A stretch of DNA of 64,000 bases from Bacteroidales bacterium (lineage in GTDB: Bacteria > Bacteroidota > Bacteroidia > Bacteroidales > UBA932): the NCBI GenBank assembly GCA_017399865.1, contig JAFQAT010000003.1, forward strand, positions 22,584 to 86,583, read 5' to 3'. Positions 55,559-64,000 of the stretch are shown here, in pieces. Made by a program: the position numbers and the translations under genes. Under the pieces are notes generated by a model. The model did not search any database. It saw only the letters and a list, made by a program, of their open reading frames with translations, and had not been told where the DNA came from. The first letter of the stretch is position 1. Each line of letters opens with the position of its first letter.

Positions 55559-58013
55559 GCTTTCCCGTTATCTGTGATGATGTGCCCTGTGTCGTGCCGT
55601 ATGACTGCGGCTCTCTGAATCCGATGAGGAAGTCCCTTACGGCCATCTTCTTCTTGCCTGCCAGCTGGAGTTCGGTGATCGAGAGAGCACCGTCTGCAGC
55701 GGCAATTGCAAGATAAGTCTTGCCGTCTGAAAGCACGGTTCCTGGAGCTGCCTGTTCAAGTCCGGAAGCTGAGAGCATTTCTGTATACTCGTCGCCCGTT
55801 ACTTTTACAGTCTTGTATATCTTCATCTGAAGAACCTTGTCATCCTTTGTCAGTTCCGTGAAAGCTGCAGGATATGGACTCAATCCACGGATGAGGTTAT
55901 AGATGTCCTTCACCTTGCCGTTCCAGTCGACATGGCAGAGCTCGCGTGTGATCTTCGGTGCCGGTCTGAGGATCTCAGATCCCTGGATGAAGCTTCTCTG
56001 GACGCGGAGCTCGACATTGTTTTCGATTATCGCTTCGACGGTGTTCACAACGAGCTTCGAGCCGAGCTCCATGAGCTTGTCATGGACTTCGCCTACAGTC
56101 TCGTCCGGCTCGATGCGGCAGTCGTACCTGTACATGATGCCTCCGGTGTCCATTCCGTCGTCGATCATGAATGTGGTCACACCTGTGGTCTTGTCGCCGT
56201 TGATTACAGCCCAGTTGATAGGGGCGGCACCGCGGTACTGAGGCAGGAGCGCGGCGTGGAGGTTGAATGTTCCCAGCTTAGGCATAGACCATACGACCTT
56301 CGGCAGCATGCGGAAGGCCACGACCACGAAGAGGTCGGCCTTCCATGCCTTCAGCGCTTCGAGGAATTCCGGATCCTTCAGCGAAAGCGGCTGGAGGACA
56401 GGAATGTTGTGCTCGACAGCATATTTCTTCACTGCGCTTTCGTTGACCTTGAGTCCTCGACCGCTTGCCTTGTCGGCCACCGTCACTACTCCGACTATGT
56501 TGTATCCGTTCTTTATGAGCTCGTCCAGCGGTGCTACCGCGAATTCCGGAGTGCCCATGTAGACGATGCGGGTCTTTCTGAATATGTCCATTATCTTTGT
56601 CTTTATCTTTCTGAATCCGCTCTTTATCGAATCCATGTTGAAGAATGTAGAGTCGTTGATTGCCTTCCATGTCAGGAAAAGTCCTGTAGGGAAGAGCACA
56701 TAGCTGGAGAAGAAGACTCCTATGAACGGACCTACCGCTCCATCTCTTGCCAGCTTCGTTCCAGCGATGTCGATTACATAATATGCAACGAAGAAGAGGA
56801 CGGAAATGATGGCCGAAGCTCCCAGTCCGCCTTTCCTGATGATCGCTCCCAGAGGCGCTCCGATGAAGAAGAATATGAAGCAGGCTATGGCAAGCGCGAA
56901 CTTCTTGAAGACTTCAATGTCGATGAGCCTCAGGATATAGGTGTGGTGGTATCTTTCCCTTGAGAATGAAACCAGCGAGTTCTCTATCTCGTCGGAAGCC
57001 GTTATCGCCTTCCTTACAGCCTCTATCTCCTTGTCCAGCGACTTCCACTTGTGGAGGTCTTCGTGTTCGAACGGAGTGGTGCGCACGATCTTTGAAGCTG
57101 TGTCAAGCTGTGAATTGTATCTCAAAGACCGGGATTTGTTGAGCGTAGAGATGTTGCGGGTCTTGCCTTGTTCATTGATGTAGCCGATGGAATCTTCGCT
57201 CTCATGCAGCTGCTTGAGGTTCATGGACTTGACCTGGTCTCCGAATCTGCTCGTGTCCGATTTCTGGAACGAATAGTTTTCCAGAGGAATGACCAGCTCC
57301 TGCCTTTTGAAGTCGATCTTCTGGAACTGCAGGGTCGTGTCGCGGTACTTCCTGTTGTTGGTCTCCTCGTAGTTGGATCCGTCGAACATTATGAAGGATA
57401 GGTATGACTTGTCCTTCGACATCTTCATCATGGCAGAGTCTGCAAGCGTAAGGCTGGTGTTTCCCTTGTTGCCGGTGTGGTTGTATACCATGACTCCGTG
57501 CATGATGCCGGTCTCGTCATTTCTTTCGTCTACACGCAGGATATATCCCTCGATGCCGTCATAGAACATCTTTGCCGGTATCTTGATCTCGTCCTTGGTC
57601 TTTCCGATATCTGCTCTGAGCTGATAGATCTTGTTGTATGCGACCGGTATCAGGTCGTTTGAAACGAAGAATGCGCCGACACTGATTCCGAAGCATACTA
57701 CAGCAAGGGGTATGAACATTCTCTGGAGGGATATTCCGGCTGCCTTGATCGCCAGAAGCTCGTTGTTTTCGCCCAGCTGACCCAGGGTCATCATGGATGA
57801 CAGCAAGGTGGACAGAGGAAGGGAGAGGGGGAGCATGGTGATGCAGCCCCATCCCAGGAATTCCATTATGACTTTGAAGCTCAAGCCCTTGCCGACCAGT
57901 TCGTCGATGTAGAGCCAGAGGAACTGCATCATCAGGATGAACACGACGACCAGCAGGATCGCTATGAACGGTCCTATGAATGACTTCAATATGAACTGGT
58001 CTAACTTCTTCAT
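55551..58013 (-). CDS. Fusion of LptF/G permease and methionyl-tRNA formyltransferase
   Basis: A single 820-aa frame. Residues 1-460 are an LptF/LptG permease: MKKLDQFILKSFIGPFIAIL, LPLSLPLSTLLSSMMTLGQLGENNE, a periplasmic domain, then C-terminal helices to FPTGLFLTWKA. After a short basic linker (SIKSGFRKIKTKIMD), residues about 480-820 are a complete Fmt: RIVYMGTPEFAV, FNLHAALLPQYRGAAPINW with catalytic N584 and H586, GVTTFMIDDGMDTGG with D622, and the C-terminal tRNA-binding domain. No stop codon separates the parts. An internal ATG at 56591 (Met475) could also produce free Fmt. LPS export and initiator-tRNA formylation share no known pathway. thiN overlaps the 3' end. Confidence 0.9.
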   Translation of the reverse strand: MKKLDQFILKSFIGPFIAILLVVVFILMMQFLWLYIDELVGKGLSFKVIMEFLGWGCITMLPLSLPLSTLLSSMMTLGQLGENNELLAIKAAGISLQRMFIPLAVVCFGISVGAFFVSNDLIPVAYNKIYQLRADIGKTKDEIKIPAKMFYDGIEGYILRVDERNDETGIMHGVMVYNHTGNKGNTSLTLADSAMMKMSKDKSYLSFIMFDGSNYEETNNRKYRDTTLQFQKIDFKRQELVIPLENYSFQKSDTSRFGDQVKSMNLKQLHESEDSIGYINEQGKTRNISTLNKSRSLRYNSQLDTASKIVRTTPFEHEDLHKWKSLDKEIEAVRKAITASDEIENSLVSFSRERYHHTYILRLIDIEVFKKFALAIACFIFFFIGAPLGAIIRKGGLGASAIISVLFFVAYYVIDIAGTKLARDGAVGPFIGVFFSSYVLFPTGLFLTWKAINDSTFFNMDSIKSGFRKIKTKIMDIFRKTRIVYMGTPEFAVAPLDELIKNGYNIVGVVTVADKASGRGLKVNESAVKKYAVEHNIPVLQPLSLKDPEFLEALKAWKADLFVVVAFRMLPKVVWSMPKLGTFNLHAALLPQYRGAAPINWAVINGDKTTGVTTFMIDDGMDTGGIMYRYDCRIEPDETVGEVHDKLMELGSKLVVNTVEAIIENNVELRVQRSFIQGSEILRPAPKITRELCHVDWNGKVKDIYNLIRGLSPYPAAFTELTKDDKVLQMKIYKTVKVTGDEYTEMLSASGLEQAAPGTVLSDGKTYLAIAAADGALSITELQLAGKKKMAVRDFLIGFREPQSYGTTQGTSSQITGKHA

Positions 58014-58041
58014 CTATGCAATGTCGCAAACTCAATTATCA

Positions 58042-58144
58042 GTCGGATAGCCTGATAGGCGGAATTGGCATTTTGCCACCCCCGGCTAGGGGGAGGGGCC
58101 CAGCTTGCTGGGAGGGGGCCAATGGAGCCTACAGGGTGTCCGGC
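58042..58144. repeat. Composite hairpin, repeat family 2, copy F
   Basis: Imperfect arms (58042-58069 and 58118-58144; most bases pair, including CCTG, TAGGC and ATTGGC) enclose a 48-nt loop. The loop has CCACCCCCGGCTAGGGGGA (58076-58094), almost identical to copy E, then an inner CCCAGC-TT-GCTGGG hairpin and a G-run. It lies between alaS and the lptF-fmt gene, both on the minus strand, just after the alaS stop. Confidence 0.75.
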
Positions 58145-58150
58145 TGTTAT

Positions 58151-60766
58151 TTAGCAGGTAGCAAGCTCAATCAGTTTTGCAAGAGCAGCGCTGAGGCCTT
58201 CAACGTTCTTTCCGCCAGCTGTTGCAAGTCCCGGCTGTCCGCCTCCACCGCCCTGGATCAGCTTGGCAGCCTCACGCACGTCAGCGCCTGCATTGTGGCC
58301 GGCCTTCACAAGGTCATCGGAATACATGAGCAGAAGCTGCGGCTTGCCGGCAGCCTCGAAGGCGGCAGCAATCACAAGGTTCTGCGCCTCCTTCTGGAGC
58401 ATGAACGCCGCATTCTTGAGCATCACAGGATCCATCGGTGAGTCGATCTTCACGACATTGATTCCGTTCATTTCAACAGCCATGCCCTTGAGGCTGCCCT
58501 TGAGCGCCAGAGTCTTCTCCTTTGCAATCTCTTCCATCTGCTTCTTGTACGCCTCGTTCTCCTCGACCATCTTTCTGATGGCTCCTGCGAGGTCTGGGAC
58601 ATTGTTGAAGAATGACCTGGCTGTGCGGATGGTCTCGGCCATCTCGTCAACCATCGACTCGGCATGCACTCCGGTAGCTGCCTCGATACGGCGTACTCCC
58701 GCTGCAATCGCAGACTCTGAAACGATTCTGAAATATCCGATGCGGCCTGTTGCAGAGGTATGGGTACCGCCGCAGAGCTCGCATGAGCTGCCGAACCTGA
58801 TGACGCGGACCGTGTCGCCGTATTTCTCGCCGAAGAGGGCCATCGCGCCCATCTCCTGTGCCTGCTCCATAGTCGCGTTGCGGTTCTCATCGAGAGGGAA
58901 GTTGCTTCTGATCAGCTCGTTGACCCTTTTCTCGACAAGCTTTATCTGCTCGTCGCTGAGCTTCTCGAAATGCGAGAAGTCGAAGCGGAAATATTTGTCA
59001 CATACATATGAACCCTTCTGCTCCACATGTGTTCCGAGGATCTCGCGGAGAGCCTGGTGGAGGAGGTGGGTCGCTGTGTGGTTGTTCTCGATCTGTGTCC
59101 TGCGCTCTGCGTCCACATGGAGACTGAAGCTTTCAGTGCAGTCTGCAGGAATGCGCTCTGCGACATGGATCGTGAGGTTGTTCTCCTTGATTGTGTTTAT
59201 GATATTGATCTTCTCACCGCTTTCCGAAAGGATGTATCCTGTGTCTCCGACCTGTCCGCCCATTTCAGCATAGAACGGTGTGCGCTCGAACACGAGCTGG
59301 TACATAGTCTTGTTCTTTGCCTTTACGGTGCGGTGGCGGGTCAGCTGTACGCCTTCGAGCTCTGTCGCATCGTAGCCGAGGAACTCGATGTTGTCGCAAT
59401 GTGCGAACTCGACCCAGTCGCCTGACTCTATCGCAGTCGCGTTGCGTGCCCTGTCCTTCTGCTTCTGGAGCTCCACCTGGAAGCCGTCGATGTCGATCCT
59501 GTAGCCCTTCTCCGAAGCAATGAGCTCCGAAAGGTCGATAGGGAAACCGAATGTGTCGTAAAGCACGAATGCATCCTCGCCTGAAATCACCTTTGTCTCT
59601 GCAGACTTTGCCATGATGTTGTCCATCAGGCGGATACCTCTGTCAAGAGTGCGGAGGAAAGCCATCTCTTCTTCCTTGATCACACGCTCAATGAGGGTCT
59701 GCTGCTTCACGATCTCAGGATAGAACTCGCCCATGTCGTCGATCAGCTGCTGCACGAGGCGGCAGAGGAAAGGCTCGTTGAATCCGAGGAATGTGTATCC
59801 GTAACGTACGGCGCGGCGGAGGATTCGGCGGATCACATATCCTGCCTTCACGTTTGAAGGAAGCTGGCCGTCAGCGATAGAGAAGCTGATGGCGCGGATG
59901 TGGTCGGCGATGACGCGCATCGCGATGTCCTCTTCTGTCGTCTTGCCGTATGTGTGGCCTGAAAGATCTTCGATCTTCGCGATCATGCCTGTGAACACGT
60001 CGGTATCGTAGTTTGACTTCTTGCCCTGGAGAGCCATGCAGAGACGCTCGAATCCCATTCCTGTATCCACGTTCTTGTTCGGAAGCAGCTCAAGTTCGCC
60101 GCTTGCCTTGCGGTTGTACTGCATGAACACGTTGTTCCAGATCTCGATTACGAGCGGATGGTCCTTGTTCACGAGCGACGCGCCCGGAACGGCTGCGCGT
60201 TCCTCGTCGTCGCGAAGGTCTATGTGGATCTCAGAACATGGTCCGCAAGGGCCTGTGTCGCCCATTTCCCAGAAGTTGTCCTTCTTGTTTCCGAGAAGGA
60301 TGCGGTCCTCAGGGAGATGTCTCTTCCATGCCTCCATCGCCTCTGTGTCGAGCTTGGTGCCGTCTGCCTCCGAACCCTCGAACACTGTAGCATAGAGTCT
60401 GTCCTTGTCGAGCTTGTAGACGTCTGTCAGGAGCTCCCATGCCCAGTCGATCGCCTCGTTCTTGAAATAGTCTCCGAAGCTCCAGTTGCCGAGCATCTCG
60501 AACATCGTATGGTGATATGTGTCGCGTCCTACCTCTTCAAGGTCGTTGTGCTTTCCGCTCACGCGGAGGCACTTCTGGCTGTCTGCAACCCTCTTCCATT
60601 TTGCAGGGCTGTTGCCGAGGAACCAGTCCTTGAACTGATTCATTCCGGCATTCGTGAACATAAGCGTAGGGTCGTTCTTTACGACCATTGGTGCCGATGG
60701 CACGATCTGGTGACCCTTCGAAGCGAAGAAGTCCAGAAAAGCTTTTCTTATTTCTTTAGAAGTCAT
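58151..60766 (-). CDS. alaS: Alanyl-tRNA synthetase
   Basis: Charges tRNA-Ala; 871 aa from ATG 60766 ([19 protein letters not shown]), the standard N-terminus; the open frame could start 7 residues earlier. Class II motifs are in [13 protein letters not shown] and [13 protein letters not shown]. The editing domain has [13 protein letters not shown] and [10 protein letters not shown], the zinc-binding HxxxH and CxxxH set. The C-Ala domain follows with [14 protein letters not shown]. Divergently transcribed from the M23 operon, an arrangement common in Bacteroidota. Confidence 0.97.
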   Translation of the reverse strand: MTSKEIRKAFLDFFASKGHQIVPSAPMVVKNDPTLMFTNAGMNQFKDWFLGNSPAKWKRVADSQKCLRVSGKHNDLEEVGRDTYHHTMFEMLGNWSFGDYFKNEAIDWAWELLTDVYKLDKDRLYATVFEGSEADGTKLDTEAMEAWKRHLPEDRILLGNKKDNFWEMGDTGPCGPCSEIHIDLRDDEERAAVPGASLVNKDHPLVIEIWNNVFMQYNRKASGELELLPNKNVDTGMGFERLCMALQGKKSNYDTDVFTGMIAKIEDLSGHTYGKTTEEDIAMRVIADHIRAISFSIADGQLPSNVKAGYVIRRILRRAVRYGYTFLGFNEPFLCRLVQQLIDDMGEFYPEIVKQQTLIERVIKEEEMAFLRTLDRGIRLMDNIMAKSAETKVISGEDAFVLYDTFGFPIDLSELIASEKGYRIDIDGFQVELQKQKDRARNATAIESGDWVEFAHCDNIEFLGYDATELEGVQLTRHRTVKAKNKTMYQLVFERTPFYAEMGGQVGDTGYILSESGEKINIINTIKENNLTIHVAERIPADCTESFSLHVDAERRTQIENNHTATHLLHQALREILGTHVEQKGSYVCDKYFRFDFSHFEKLSDEQIKLVEKRVNELIRSNFPLDENRNATMEQAQEMGAMALFGEKYGDTVRVIRFGSSCELCGGTHTSATGRIGYFRIVSESAIAAGVRRIEAATGVHAESMVDEMAETIRTARSFFNNVPDLAGAIRKMVEENEAYKKQMEEIAKEKTLALKGSLKGMAVEMNGINVVKIDSPMDPVMLKNAAFMLQKEAQNLVIAAAFEAAGKPQLLLMYSDDLVKAGHNAGADVREAAKLIQGGGGGQPGLATAGGKNVEGLSAALAKLIELATC

Positions 60767-60783
60767 ATCAAAATTTTTAACTC

Positions 60784-60791
60784 GCAAAAAT
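60784..60791 (-). promoter_or_regulatory. -7 box TATTTTTG of alaS
   Basis: An exact TAnnTTTG on the minus strand, 17 nt before the alaS ATG. The -33 element is not clear. Confidence 0.4.
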
Positions 60792-60886
60792 ACACATTAA
60801 ATCCGTAATAAACTAAAGAAAACCCCACTTTCGTGCGCATGTGTTTAAAAAATAATATTTTTTATAGAAGAATGTAAGATTTTGTA

Positions 60887-60894
60887 TATCTTTG
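60887..60894 (+). promoter_or_regulatory. -7 box TATCTTTG of first M23 gene
   Basis: An exact TAnnTTTG ending 7 nt before the ATG at 60902, which suggests a leaderless or very short-leader mRNA. No clear TTTG at -33. Confidence 0.5.
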
Positions 60895-60901
60895 CGCTCG
60901 T

Positions 60902-61924
60902 ATGTCCAAGAACAAAAACTATATTTTCAATGACAGAACGCTCATGTATGAGATACGTAAGCGTTCGAGGTTGTCGCGGATCTTCAAGTCTGCGGCTGTC
61001 TTTGCGTTGACTCTGGGCATGTCTGTTCTGTATTTCTGGCTCTACACGTCTGTCCTGGGACTCGAGCTCCCGAAGACGGTCCTCCTTAAGAAGCAGAACG
61101 CCGAATGGTGTTCGAAGATGGAGGTCATGAACAGGCAGTTGGACGGTTATGAAGATGCGCTCGCCTCGCTTCAGATGAGGGATGACGACATATACAGGTC
61201 TATCTTCGGTATGCATGAGATTCCGGCGGAGGTCCGCAACGCAGGCTTCGGAGGAGTCAACAGGTATGCCCATCTCGACGGTATCGACCAGGGTGGTCTG
61301 CTTAAGAGCACGACCGTGAGGATGGATGTCCTGACGAAGAAATCGTATGTCCAGAGCAAGTCTTTCGATGAGGTCGCGCAGCTTTCAAAAAGAGCCGGTG
61401 ACATGGCCTCATGCATCCCTGCAATCCCTCCTATCAACCCGGATCCGTCGAAATACCGTCTTTCCAGCGGCTTCGGATACAGGATCGACCCTGTGTACGG
61501 ACGCTCTGCCCGTCATACGGGTGTAGACTTCGCCATGAATCCCGGCAACCCTATATACTCTACCGGAGACGGAGTGGTGGAAAGTGTCAAGTTCGAGTTC
61601 TTCGGTTATGGAAACCAGGTGGTGATCGACCATGGATTCGGATACAAGACACGTTATGCCCATATGCGTAACATCGGAGTAGTGGAAGGCATGAAGGTGA
61701 AGAGGGGAGAGTGCATAGGCGAAAGCGGTAATTCAGGAAAGTCGACGGGACCTCACCTCCACTATGAAGTCATCTACAAAGGCAGCCCGGTCAATCCGAG
61801 CAACTATTACGATCTGACAATCACTCCTGACGAGTATGCGGAAATGGTTCAGAATACAGCCGACCTTTCAGAGAAGCTGACCCTCCACCCTTCGCATAGG
61901 GGCAAATCCAAGAGCCGCTCATGA
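60902..61924 (+). CDS. M23-family metallopeptidase (peptidoglycan hydrolase-like), first of two
   Basis: A 340-aa membrane-anchored endopeptidase. One transmembrane segment near residues 35-55 (SAAVFALTLGMSVLYFWLY) is followed by a coiled-coil-like stretch, then a LytM/M23 domain from about 195. The zinc site is complete: RHTGVDFA (HxxxD) and GPHLHYEV (HxH). It probably cuts peptide cross-links in the cell wall or regulates amidases. The C-terminus is basic. Its stop overlaps the start of the second M23 gene (ATGA). Confidence 0.92.
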   Translation: MSKNKNYIFNDRTLMYEIRKRSRLSRIFKSAAVFALTLGMSVLYFWLYTSVLGLELPKTVLLKKQNAEWCSKMEVMNRQLDGYEDALASLQMRDDDIYRSIFGMHEIPAEVRNAGFGGVNRYAHLDGIDQGGLLKSTTVRMDVLTKKSYVQSKSFDEVAQLSKRAGDMASCIPAIPPINPDPSKYRLSSGFGYRIDPVYGRSARHTGVDFAMNPGNPIYSTGDGVVESVKFEFFGYGNQVVIDHGFGYKTRYAHMRNIGVVEGMKVKRGECIGESGNSGKSTGPHLHYEVIYKGSPVNPSNYYDLTITPDEYAEMVQNTADLSEKLTLHPSHRGKSKSRS

Positions 61925-62871
61925 GCAGCAGGTACATATTCGACAAGGACGACATAAGGTTCCGGAAGAAAAAGACATCAGTGTGGGCGGTCGTGCGCAG
62001 GATACTGATGTTTTTTGTCGCATCGGTGTCCCTGGCCGTGCTTTATTACGTGATTTTCGCTCTGGTGTTCAGCACGGACGAGGAGAAGAGGATCAGGCAG
62101 GAAAACAGGATGTATGCTAAGGAATATCCCGAGCTTGAAAGGAAAGAGAAACTGCTCGCGGATGTGGTCGACGGCCTGATGGTCAGAGATGACGGAATAT
62201 ACTCCGAGATATTCAAGACTTCGGCTCCGGATGTGAATCCGCTGTCTTCCATAGACTTTCTTTCCGGATATGATTCCATTCCGGACCAGGACATCGTCCT
62301 CCGCTCTGCGGCAAGGCTTGATGTTGCATGCAGGAGTGCTGCCAGGGTAGAGGATAATTTCCGCAGGATCGCCCAGGTGCTGGGCTCTGAAGGTTACTCC
62401 CTCCCTCCGATGACCAATCCGCTGAAGAACTATTCGTTCGCCCAGACCGGTGCCTCTGTCGGAAGCAGGATAAATCCTTTCTACAAGGTGCCTGTCCAGC
62501 ATAACGGTCTTGATATGATAGCGCCTTCGGGCGAGCCTGTATATGCTTCTGCCGACGGTGTCGTAAGCAATGTGATACGTTCGAGGAAGGGACTGGGAAA
62601 TGTTGTGGAGATCGATCACGGCAACGGATATATGACAAGGTATGCCCATCTGGCTGATGTCGAGGTCCGCAAGGGGCGCAAGCTCCTGAAGGGGGACCGA
62701 ATCGGATATGTCGGAGTGTCGGGCAACTCCTTTGCCCCTCATCTCCATTATGAAGTGATAAAGGATACGGTGGTCATGGATCCGGTGAACTATATGTTCG
62801 CTTCCGTGGCTCCGGAAGAATATGTGAATATGCTGGTGATGTCCGTGACAACGGGCCAGTCTATGGATTGA
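61921..62871 (+). CDS. M23-family metallopeptidase, second of two
   Basis: A 316-aa paralogue of the previous gene with the same layout: basic N-terminus, a transmembrane helix (ILMFFVASVSLAVLYYVIFALVF), a periplasmic linker helix, and an M23 domain with QHNGLDMIAP (HxxxD) and APHLHYEVI (HxH). It overlaps the upstream gene by 4 nt. The two proteins may form a hetero-oligomer. A MerR-type regulator gene follows 5 nt later. Confidence 0.92.
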   Translation: MSSRYIFDKDDIRFRKKKTSVWAVVRRILMFFVASVSLAVLYYVIFALVFSTDEEKRIRQENRMYAKEYPELERKEKLLADVVDGLMVRDDGIYSEIFKTSAPDVNPLSSIDFLSGYDSIPDQDIVLRSAARLDVACRSAARVEDNFRRIAQVLGSEGYSLPPMTNPLKNYSFAQTGASVGSRINPFYKVPVQHNGLDMIAPSGEPVYASADGVVSNVIRSRKGLGNVVEIDHGNGYMTRYAHLADVEVRKGRKLLKGDRIGYVGVSGNSFAPHLHYEVIKDTVVMDPVNYMFASVAPEEYVNMLVMSVTTGQSMD

Positions 62872-62876
62872 CGATT

Positions 62877-63194
62877 ATGGAAAAGTATCTGTACACGATC
62901 GGCGAAACAGCCGAGATTCTGGGTGAAAGCACATCTCTGGTGCGCTTCTGGGCAAATGAATTCCCCAAGTTCATAAAGCCTCAGAGAAACGCAAAAGGCA
63001 ACCGCCTCTTCACAAAGGAAGACATAGAGACGTTCAAGCATATCCATCTTCTCGTGAAGGTGGAGGGACTGACACTCGAAGGTGCGGCTAAAAGGCTCAG
63101 GGGAGACAGGAAGGATGTCATCAACAAGGCAAAGGTGCTGGAGTCGCTTCGCAGCATCCGCAGCCAGCTCGAAGAAATCAAGGAAGATCTGTAG
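62877..63194 (+). CDS. MerR-family transcriptional regulator (short)
   Basis: A 105-aa DNA-binding protein with a MerR winged helix-turn-helix (YTIGETAEILGESTSLVRFW, then FIKPQRNAKGNRLFTKEDI) and a C-terminal dimerising helix (VLESLRSIRSQLEEIKEDL). It has no effector-binding domain. ATG 62877 is preferred to the TTG at 62868. The fixed position between M23 and Nif3 genes suggests a housekeeping role, but its target is unknown. Confidence 0.88.
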   Translation: MEKYLYTIGETAEILGESTSLVRFWANEFPKFIKPQRNAKGNRLFTKEDIETFKHIHLLVKVEGLTLEGAAKRLRGDRKDVINKAKVLESLRSIRSQLEEIKEDL

Positions 63195-63196
63195 GT

Positions 63197-63979
63197 ATGG
63201 AATACAAGGTAAAAGACGTGACGAAAGTCATCGAGGAGTTTGCCCCTCTCTCTATCCAGGAAGGATGGGACAACAGCGGCCTGTGCATCGGATCCCCTGA
63301 TGCGCCGGTGACCTCTGTGCTCCTTGGTCTGGACTGTACTCCGGAACTGGTGGATGAGGCCATAGAGTGCGGTGCTGACATGATCGTGACCCATCACCCT
63401 CTGATATTCTCCGGTCTGAAGAAGATTTCTCCGGAAGATCAGGTGGGCGAGGCTGTGATCAAGGCCATAAAGGCAGGCATCAGCATATATGCGGCACATA
63501 CGAGTGCGGACAAGGTGATTGCAGGCGTGAGCGGCGCCATGGCCGCGAGACTCGGTCTGCAGAATGTGTCCATCCTTGATGAGGACGGCGACGGGACCGG
63601 TCTCGGAGTCGTCGGAGACCTTACGCAGCCTCTTTCGGCTTCAGAGGCAGTTGCTCTTGTGAAGGAAAGGTTCTCCCTCAAGGCCATGAGGACATCGAGG
63701 CCTGTTGATGGGAAGATATCACGTGTGGCCATGTGCGGCGGATCAGGCGGTTCCTTGATTAAGGCCGCATCCGCTTCCGGCGCCCAGCTGTACATCAGCG
63801 GTGACATATCCTACCATAATTTCTTCACGCGCGAGGGATTCATGATCATGGATATAGGACATTATGAAAGTGAAATAGAGATAGTTGATATTTTATTTTC
63901 ATTGTTAAGGAAAAATTTTCCTACCTTTGCAGTTCGCATTACGCAGAATATATATAGTAACCCGATATTTTATTTTTAA
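63197..63979 (+). CDS. Nif3-like dinuclear metal-binding protein
   Basis: A 260-aa protein of the NIF3/YbgI family (also called GTP cyclohydrolase I type 2). Metal ligands are in VTHHPLIFSG, YAAHTSADKV and the C-terminal DIGHYESE. The PII-like domain found in the middle of many longer family members is absent, so this is the short form. The 63899-63929 region also holds a -7 box for the next gene. The biochemical function of the family is unresolved. Confidence 0.88.
   Translation: MEYKVKDVTKVIEEFAPLSIQEGWDNSGLCIGSPDAPVTSVLLGLDCTPELVDEAIECGADMIVTHHPLIFSGLKKISPEDQVGEAVIKAIKAGISIYAAHTSADKVIAGVSGAMAARLGLQNVSILDEDGDGTGLGVVGDLTQPLSASEAVALVKERFSLKAMRTSRPVDGKISRVAMCGGSGGSLIKAASASGAQLYISGDISYHNFFTREGFMIMDIGHYESEIEIVDILFSLLRKNFPTFAVRITQNIYSNPIFYF
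63922..63929 (+). promoter_or_regulatory. -7 box TACCTTTG inside the end of nif3
   Basis: An exact TAnnTTTG within the last codons of the Nif3 gene, 55 nt before the next ATG. ATTG at 63901-63904 is a possible -33 element with 17 nt spacing. It may give separate expression of the downstream gene. Confidence 0.35.
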
Positions 63980-63984
63980 GCGAT

Positions 63985-64000
63985 ATGGCTAAAAAGACAA
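63985..64000 (+). CDS. Start of next gene (MAKKT...), cut by window edge
   Basis: An ATG at 63985 begins a frame reading MAKKT before the window ends. In related genomes a C4-type zinc-ribbon coiled-coil protein often follows nif3; only the position supports that here. Confidence 0.45.

Noticed and set aside
55551-58013. LptF-Fmt frame as an obvious assembly error
   Set aside because: The linker reads in frame with normal codon use, both domains are complete, and no homopolymer run lies at the junction; an error cannot be excluded without reads.

Overview
This window comes from a member of the Bacteroidales (Bacteroidota). It carries two SusC/SusD outer-membrane uptake pairs, many signal-peptidase-II lipoproteins, Bacteroides-type promoters (-33 TTTG, -7 TAnnTTTG) and gene neighbourhoods typical of the order (tgt-lptG, and alaS opposite M23-M23-MerR-Nif3). 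GC is near 50%, which would fit an uncultured gut lineage, but I cannot name a family or genus from this sequence. No rRNA, tRNA, CRISPR array, transposase or prophage gene was seen.

Layout. 1-13055 is a starch locus: the end of a 4-alpha-glucanotransferase, then susC and susD, a strong terminator, and a second unit with a pullulanase, a lipoprotein alpha-amylase, a SusA-like neopullulanase and a SusB-like GH97 alpha-glucosidase. 13170-25812 is mostly housekeeping: a DPP-IV-like peptidase, UvrA, a TGS-nucleoside kinase, a metallo-beta-lactamase-fold hydrolase, a deoxynucleoside kinase, an acyl-CoA synthetase, a nitroreductase, a superoxide dismutase fused to rubredoxin, and an outer-membrane protein. 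26133-28390 is a hexose transporter plus ROK glucokinase, preceded by a candidate small or leader RNA; both could use glucose released by the starch locus. 29280-39404 is a second SusCD locus with a large surface lipoprotein and a subtilisin-like lipoprotein protease instead of glycosidases, so it probably captures peptides. 39401-45311 is redox and anaerobic metabolism: a Tat-exported aldo/keto reductase with ferredoxin domain, a NapH-like polyferredoxin, and PflA/PflB. 45445-64000 is housekeeping: a short SSB, a zinc-ribbon protein, an M3 peptidase, a NupG transporter, Tgt, LptG, IlvE/IlvA, thiamine pyrophosphokinase, an LptF-Fmt fusion, AlaS, two M23 peptidases, MerR and Nif3.

Most unusual observations. 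(1) Long intergenic hairpins whose arms are unique to each site but whose apical loops carry a shared sequence. Family 1 has a 36-38 nt loop and three full copies (7592-7663, 13070-13152, 48646-48713), with a related core inside uvrA. Family 2 is GC-rich and has two copies (52389-52489, 58042-58144). (2) Other short dispersed repeats are translated in frame inside uvrA and the polyferredoxin gene, in both cases at linkers. (3) One reading frame joins an LptF-like lipopolysaccharide-export permease to methionyl-tRNA formyltransferase. (4) An iron-type superoxide dismutase carries a C-terminal rubredoxin. (5) Several genes have a -7 box ending 5-8 nt before the start codon, suggesting leaderless mRNAs.
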